9,730 nt of DNA from an uncultured Alphaproteobacteria bacterium. GTDB taxonomy: Bacteria > Pseudomonadota > Alphaproteobacteria > CALKHQ01. The stretch covers positions 1-9,730 of the forward strand of contig CALKHQ010000253.1 of the NCBI GenBank assembly GCA_937988735.1, in the 5' to 3' direction. Below the pieces are notes generated by a model that was not told where the DNA came from, searched no databases, and saw only the letters and a program-made list of their open reading frames with translations. The position numbers were made by a program, and so were the translations under genes. Shown here piece by piece: positions 7,141 through 9,730 of the stretch. How positions within the stretch are numbered: the first letter of the stretch is position 1; every line of letters starts with the position of its first letter.

Positions 7141-8066
7141 GGCGACTGCTCCCTTGGCTGGACCGGCCCGGGGTCGTCGGGCCGGTAGTGGGTGACTGCC
7201 GACGCATAGCCGGCGACACGGTTGCCGCCCTCCGCCAGCGTGGCGGAGCGGGCGAAGATGGCGGCGGTGCAGAGGCCGCGGCCTGCGCGCGCCGGGGCGC
7301 ATTCGCAGGCAAAGCTGCTGTCCTCGACGCTGGCGGTCGCGCCGTCGGCGACCGCCATGCCGTATTCGACGTTCGCGATCCGGTTGCCGGCGGCGCGGAT
7401 GCGGCAGCCGGCGCCGCCCCAGATGCCGTAGCTCGCCGACAGCGCTGTCTCCGCCGCGATGCGGCAGCCGGCCACCTCGGCCCCGCTGCCGGCGCCGATC
7501 AGGAGGCCGATGATCTCGACCGGCTGGCCGTGCGGACGCGGGTCGCGCAGGGCAATGTCGCAGTCGGCGACGACGATCCCCTCGCCCATGGCGTTGACGC
7601 CGATGGCGTAGGCCTCCCCCTGCGGGCGGTGGACGTCCTGCACCTCGACCCCGATGCGGCAGCCGGCGACACGCAGGCAGCGCACGTCGTTCGCGACGAT
7701 GCCGGTGTGGCCGAAGCCGGCGAGCTCCACCCCCTCGACCGTGACGTCGCGCGCCTTGAACAGGTCGATCCCGGTCCAGCCGCCGACGACCGCGCCGTTG
7801 CGGATGGCGAGGTCGCGCGCGTGCCGCGCCATGATGCCGAAGGTCCGCCGGTGGAAGCTGCCCGGAATGCCCTGTACCCGGTGGCCGCCGAGATCGAGCG
7901 CGACGCCGTCGGCGTTGATCTCGATGCCGGCCCTGCCCGTCGCCGCCACGTCGCCGTCGAGCCGGTAGCGGCCGGGCTCGCGGATGACGCCGTCCGCAGG
8001 CACGGGCCGCACGTCCGGGGAGACGGGCCGCAGCACCCGGACGAGCCGCCGCACGGTCCGCCTCAC
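7137..8066 (-). CDS. Right-handed parallel beta-helix repeat protein
   Basis: This 309-aa protein has the look of a pectate-lyase-like or NosD-like parallel beta-helix. Its N-terminal cap region has PGRYRLDGDV and GIEINADGVALDLGGHRVQG (residues 31-66), a common opening for these folds. Short beta coils follow, such as RDLAIRNGAVVGGWTGIDLF, RDVTVEGVEL and three VAGCRI-type turns at about 133, 198 and 218. No signal peptide or membrane segment is visible, although the first 12 residues are basic and hydrophobic. Catalytic residues cannot be named, so the role may be carbohydrate binding, epimerisation, lyase activity or structure. It starts at a GTG with GGAGG 4 bases upstream, 52 bases after the SDR gene. 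Its TAG stop overlaps the expected amidotransferase start; if base 7138 were C, this frame would run nine codons further to TAA at 7112..7110. Confidence 0.75.
   Translation of the reverse strand: MRRTVRRLVRVLRPVSPDVRPVPADGVIREPGRYRLDGDVAATGRAGIEINADGVALDLGGHRVQGIPGSFHRRTFGIMARHARDLAIRNGAVVGGWTGIDLFKARDVTVEGVELAGFGHTGIVANDVRCLRVAGCRIGVEVQDVHRPQGEAYAIGVNAMGEGIVVADCDIALRDPRPHGQPVEIIGLLIGAGSGAEVAGCRIAAETALSASYGIWGGAGCRIRAAGNRIANVEYGMAVADGATASVEDSSFACECAPARAGRGLCTAAIFARSATLAEGGNRVAGYASAVTHYRPDDPGPVQPREQSP
7149..7155 (-). promoter_or_regulatory. Putative ribosome binding site of the amidotransferase
   Basis: The coding strand reads AAGGGAG, 8 bases before an ATA triplet at 7140..7138 where the amidotransferase should begin. 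It lies within the last codons of the beta-helix gene. The spacing marks the expected start position although the triplet there is not a canonical start codon. Confidence 0.45.
7398..7667. repeat. Three identical 15-base copies inside the beta-helix gene
   Basis: The plus strand reads GATGCGGCAGCCGGC at 7398-7412, 7458-7472 and 7653-7667. On the coding strand all three are in the same frame and encode Ala-Gly-Cys-Arg-Ile. They mark equivalent turns in successive coils of the beta-helix, so they most likely reflect the internal repeat of the protein rather than a mobile or regulatory element. Confidence 0.7.
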
Positions 8067-8070
8067 CTGG

Positions 8071-8075
8071 CCTCC
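8071..8075 (-). promoter_or_regulatory. Ribosome binding site of the beta-helix gene
   Basis: The coding strand reads GGAGG, 4 bases before the GTG at 8066..8064. It lies in the 52-base gap after the SDR stop codon. I see no hairpin terminator or clear promoter in that gap, so transcription probably continues through it. Confidence 0.5.
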
Positions 8076-8118
8076 GCACGCCCCTGACGCGCGGCTGCCG
8101 CCCCTGCCGTGTTGCCGG

Positions 8119-8934
8119 CTACCAGCATGTCAGCCCCCCGTCGACCACCAGGTTCTGCCCGGTGACATAGCTGGAGGCATCGCTGGCAAGGTAAAGCACC
8201 GCTGCCTGCAGTTCGCTCGCCCGGGCCATGCGGCCCAGGGGAACGCGGGCGGAATAGTTCGCCCGGAAGATATCGTTCTGCCCGCTCTCGACCCCGCCGG
8301 GGGTGATGGCGTTGACCCGGATTCCCTTCGGCGCCCAGTAGGCGGCGAGGTGGCGGGTCAGCCCGATCACGCCGGCCTTGGACGCGCTGTAGACGGCGGG
8401 GGTGTTGATCGGGCCGCCGAGGTAATGGGAGCCCTCGTAGATGCGCGGGTCGGGCGCGACCACGCCGTAGATCGACGCGGTCTGCACGATGCTGCCGCCG
8501 GTGCCCTGGGCGATCATCTGCCGGCCGACAGCCTGGGCGACCAGGAACATGCCGTCGAGGTTCACCGACATCACCTCGCGCCAGGTGGCGAGGTCGTATT
8601 CCTCGAACGGGGTGAAGAAGCGGCGGACGTCGCCGGTCTTGCCGGCGGCGTTGTTGAGCAGGATGTCGATCCGCCCCAGCCGCTCCACCACCGTTGCCGT
8701 CATCGCCGCCACCGCCTCGGGCTCGGCGACGTTGCAGCGCACGACGTGGAGGGTCGCATCGGGCAGCCGGGTGCGGATGTCGGCGGCAACCGCCTCGGTC
8801 GCCTCGGCGTCGATGTCGACCATGGCCACCGCCGCGCCGTGGGCGGCGAGGATCTCGCAGAAGCCGCGGCCGAGGATGCCGCCCGCGCCGGTGACGACGG
8901 CGACCCGGCCATGAAGGTCGAACAGGCTGCTCAT
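8119..8934 (-). CDS. SDR-family oxidoreductase, resembling PtmA of legionaminic acid loci
   Basis: This 271-aa classical short-chain dehydrogenase should use NAD(P) on a sugar or sugar nucleotide in the cytoplasm. It has the cofactor loop TGAGGILGRG (residues 15-24), NNAAG at 94-98, the catalytic Asn in SVNLDG (N125), Ser154 in TASIYG, Tyr182 and Lys186 in YSASK, and PGG at 212-214. The cofactor loop has the spacing GAGGILG rather than the usual GxxxGxG, as I recall from PtmA-type proteins. The segment GQNDIFRANYSARVPLGRM after PGG also fits that group. The tetrad is complete, so it should be active. Its ATG at 8934 overlaps the stop of the upstream oxidoreductase as ATGA, which argues that the two proteins work together. 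SDR substrates are hard to predict, so the PtmA link is tentative. Confidence 0.85.
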   Translation of the reverse strand: MSSLFDLHGRVAVVTGAGGILGRGFCEILAAHGAAVAMVDIDAEATEAVAADIRTRLPDATLHVVRCNVAEPEAVAAMTATVVERLGRIDILLNNAAGKTGDVRRFFTPFEEYDLATWREVMSVNLDGMFLVAQAVGRQMIAQGTGGSIVQTASIYGVVAPDPRIYEGSHYLGGPINTPAVYSASKAGVIGLTRHLAAYWAPKGIRVNAITPGGVESGQNDIFRANYSARVPLGRMARASELQAAVLYLASDASSYVTGQNLVVDGGLTCW

Positions 8935-9730
8935 CGCGCGGCCGCCGTGGCGTCCGCGATCAGGCCGAGGATCGCGAGCGTTTCCTCCGGGTCGATCGGC
9001 GGCTCGCGGGTCTCGACCATGGTGACGAAGGTCGCGAGCAGCCGGCGGAAGGCGGAGAAGTTGTCGTGGAGGTCGAAGTGCATGTGGCCGTCGCTGCCGA
9101 ACAAGTCGATCCGGAAGGTCTTCGCCACCGCGCCGAGACAGTTCAGCACCACCGGCGGCCCCTCGCGCGGCCGGATGACGACCGCCTCGTGCTGCAGGTC
9201 GAGCCGGCTGATCGCCGGGTCGCGCCCGGGCGCGAGCCCGATGCCGCCGAGCGCGTCGAGCATGTGGACGCCGTAACGGGCGAGGTCGTTGAGCACGGTG
9301 GCGTTGACCAGCCGCGGCTCCCCGACCGGCCAGGCGTCCCGCGGTGCGCGCAGCGGGTCAAGCTCGCGGGCGTAGCGCAGGCCGGAGGTGGACATGAGCC
9401 GGCCGGCGCGGAGATGGGGCGCGAACCAGGCGAGTTCCTCCGCACGGAGGCTGAGCGGCTTGTCCACCAGCACCGGAAGCCCGCGCTCGAGGAAGGGCGC
9501 GGCGAAGGCGCGGTGGGTCTGCCAGTCGTCGCGGGCGACGATGACGGCGTCCACGCCCGTCGCCATCTCCTCCGGCGTCGCGCAGGGGTTCGCGATCGCG
9601 CAGGCGGCGCACAGCCGGCGGGTGAGCTCGGGGTCCTGCGTCCAGGCGTGGGTGACGCGGGCGTCGCCGATCCCGAAGTCGGCCGGCGGGCGCACCCGCA
9701 GGTAGTCGCGGATGACCGGCCAGCCGGCCC
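8931..9730 (-). CDS. Gfo/Idh/MocA-type oxidoreductase, N-terminus beyond the right edge
   Basis: The frame is open through the right edge and shows 265 residues; the beginning of the Rossmann domain is missing. Visible features fit the family. AVIVARDDWQTHRAFAAPFL is the end of the NAD-binding sheet, PVLVDKPLS carries the conserved Lys of the EKP-type motif (about 9476-9450), and DLARYGVHMLDALGGI carries the His and Asp of the GxHxxD signature. The C-terminal part has DLFGSDGHMHFDL, a typical sheet segment. A GTG at 9695 is in frame, but coding continues upstream of it with no sign of a ribosome binding site, so the real start lies outside. It should oxidise or reduce a sugar or sugar nucleotide with NAD(P). 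Four-base overlap with the SDR gene suggests a joint step early in precursor synthesis. The substrate is unknown. Confidence 0.8.
   Translation of the reverse strand, partial: AGWPVIRDYLRVRPPADFGIGDARVTHAWTQDPELTRRLCAACAIANPCATPEEMATGVDAVIVARDDWQTHRAFAAPFLERGLPVLVDKPLSLRAEELAWFAPHLRAGRLMSTSGLRYARELDPLRAPRDAWPVGEPRLVNATVLNDLARYGVHMLDALGGIGLAPGRDPAISRLDLQHEAVVIRPREGPPVVLNCLGAVAKTFRIDLFGSDGHMHFDLHDNFSAFRRLLATFVTMVETREPPIDPEETLAILGLIADATAAAR

Noticed and set aside
5822..7312. Upstream extension of the ABC exporter frame, making a 1123-residue protein
   Set aside because: The first 500 or so residues are a frame-shifted Arg- and Pro-rich shadow of the amidotransferase. The exporter starts at the GTG at 5821.
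7398..7667. Short repeats as a CRISPR array or protein-binding sites
   Set aside because: The copies are 15 bases, in one reading frame and unevenly spaced by 60 and 195 bases. They encode the same five residues of a repeat protein.
8067..8118. Possible promoter or terminator between the SDR and beta-helix genes
   Set aside because: The 52 bases hold a ribosome binding site but no convincing hairpin with a T-run and no recognisable -35/-10 pair.

Overview
The window is dense, GC-rich bacterial DNA and reads as one minus-strand operon from the right edge to the left edge. The base composition, the codon use and the protein families suggest a high-GC proteobacterium, most likely an alphaproteobacterium; that placement is inference. 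No plus-strand gene, RNA gene, CRISPR array or insertion sequence is supported, and there is no gene-free stretch longer than about 55 bases.

In transcription order (right to left) the genes are: a Gfo/Idh/MocA-type oxidoreductase cut by the right edge (8931-9730), an SDR oxidoreductase (8119-8934), a right-handed beta-helix protein (7137-8066), an N-acetyl sugar amidotransferase of the WbpG/PseA family (5818-7140), an ABC half-exporter (3941-5821), a CMP-nonulosonate (sialic acid type) cytidylyltransferase (3258-3944), a class I SAM methyltransferase (2569-3261), a GT-B-like glycosyltransferase (1179-2582), a NeuB-family nonulosonate synthase (75-1163), and the first 32 codons of an unidentified gene leaving the left edge (1-97). 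Neighbours overlap by 4 to 23 bases or lie 15 to 52 bases apart, and several junctions are ATGA or GTGA, so translational coupling is likely.

Together they look like part of a surface-glycan or flagellar-glycan locus that makes a modified nine-carbon acidic sugar (sialic, legionaminic or pseudaminic acid type). The NeuB-like enzyme would build the sugar with PEP and the NeuA-like enzyme would activate it with CTP. The amidotransferase would turn an N-acetyl group into an acetamidino group, and the methyltransferase could methylate it. The glycosyltransferase would transfer the product and the ABC protein would flip a lipid-linked glycan. The SDR resembles PtmA of legionaminic acid loci. The exact sugar cannot be read from the sequence.

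The strongest anomaly is in the amidotransferase. Its frame is intact and well conserved, but codon 145 is an in-frame TAG where I expect Trp, and the predicted start position reads ATA rather than ATG. Both departures would be a G-to-A change on the coding strand. Other notable points are a NeuB-like enzyme in which the usual EKH metal-binding histidine is displaced, and a stretch of visibly lower GC covering the methyltransferase and glycosyltransferase.
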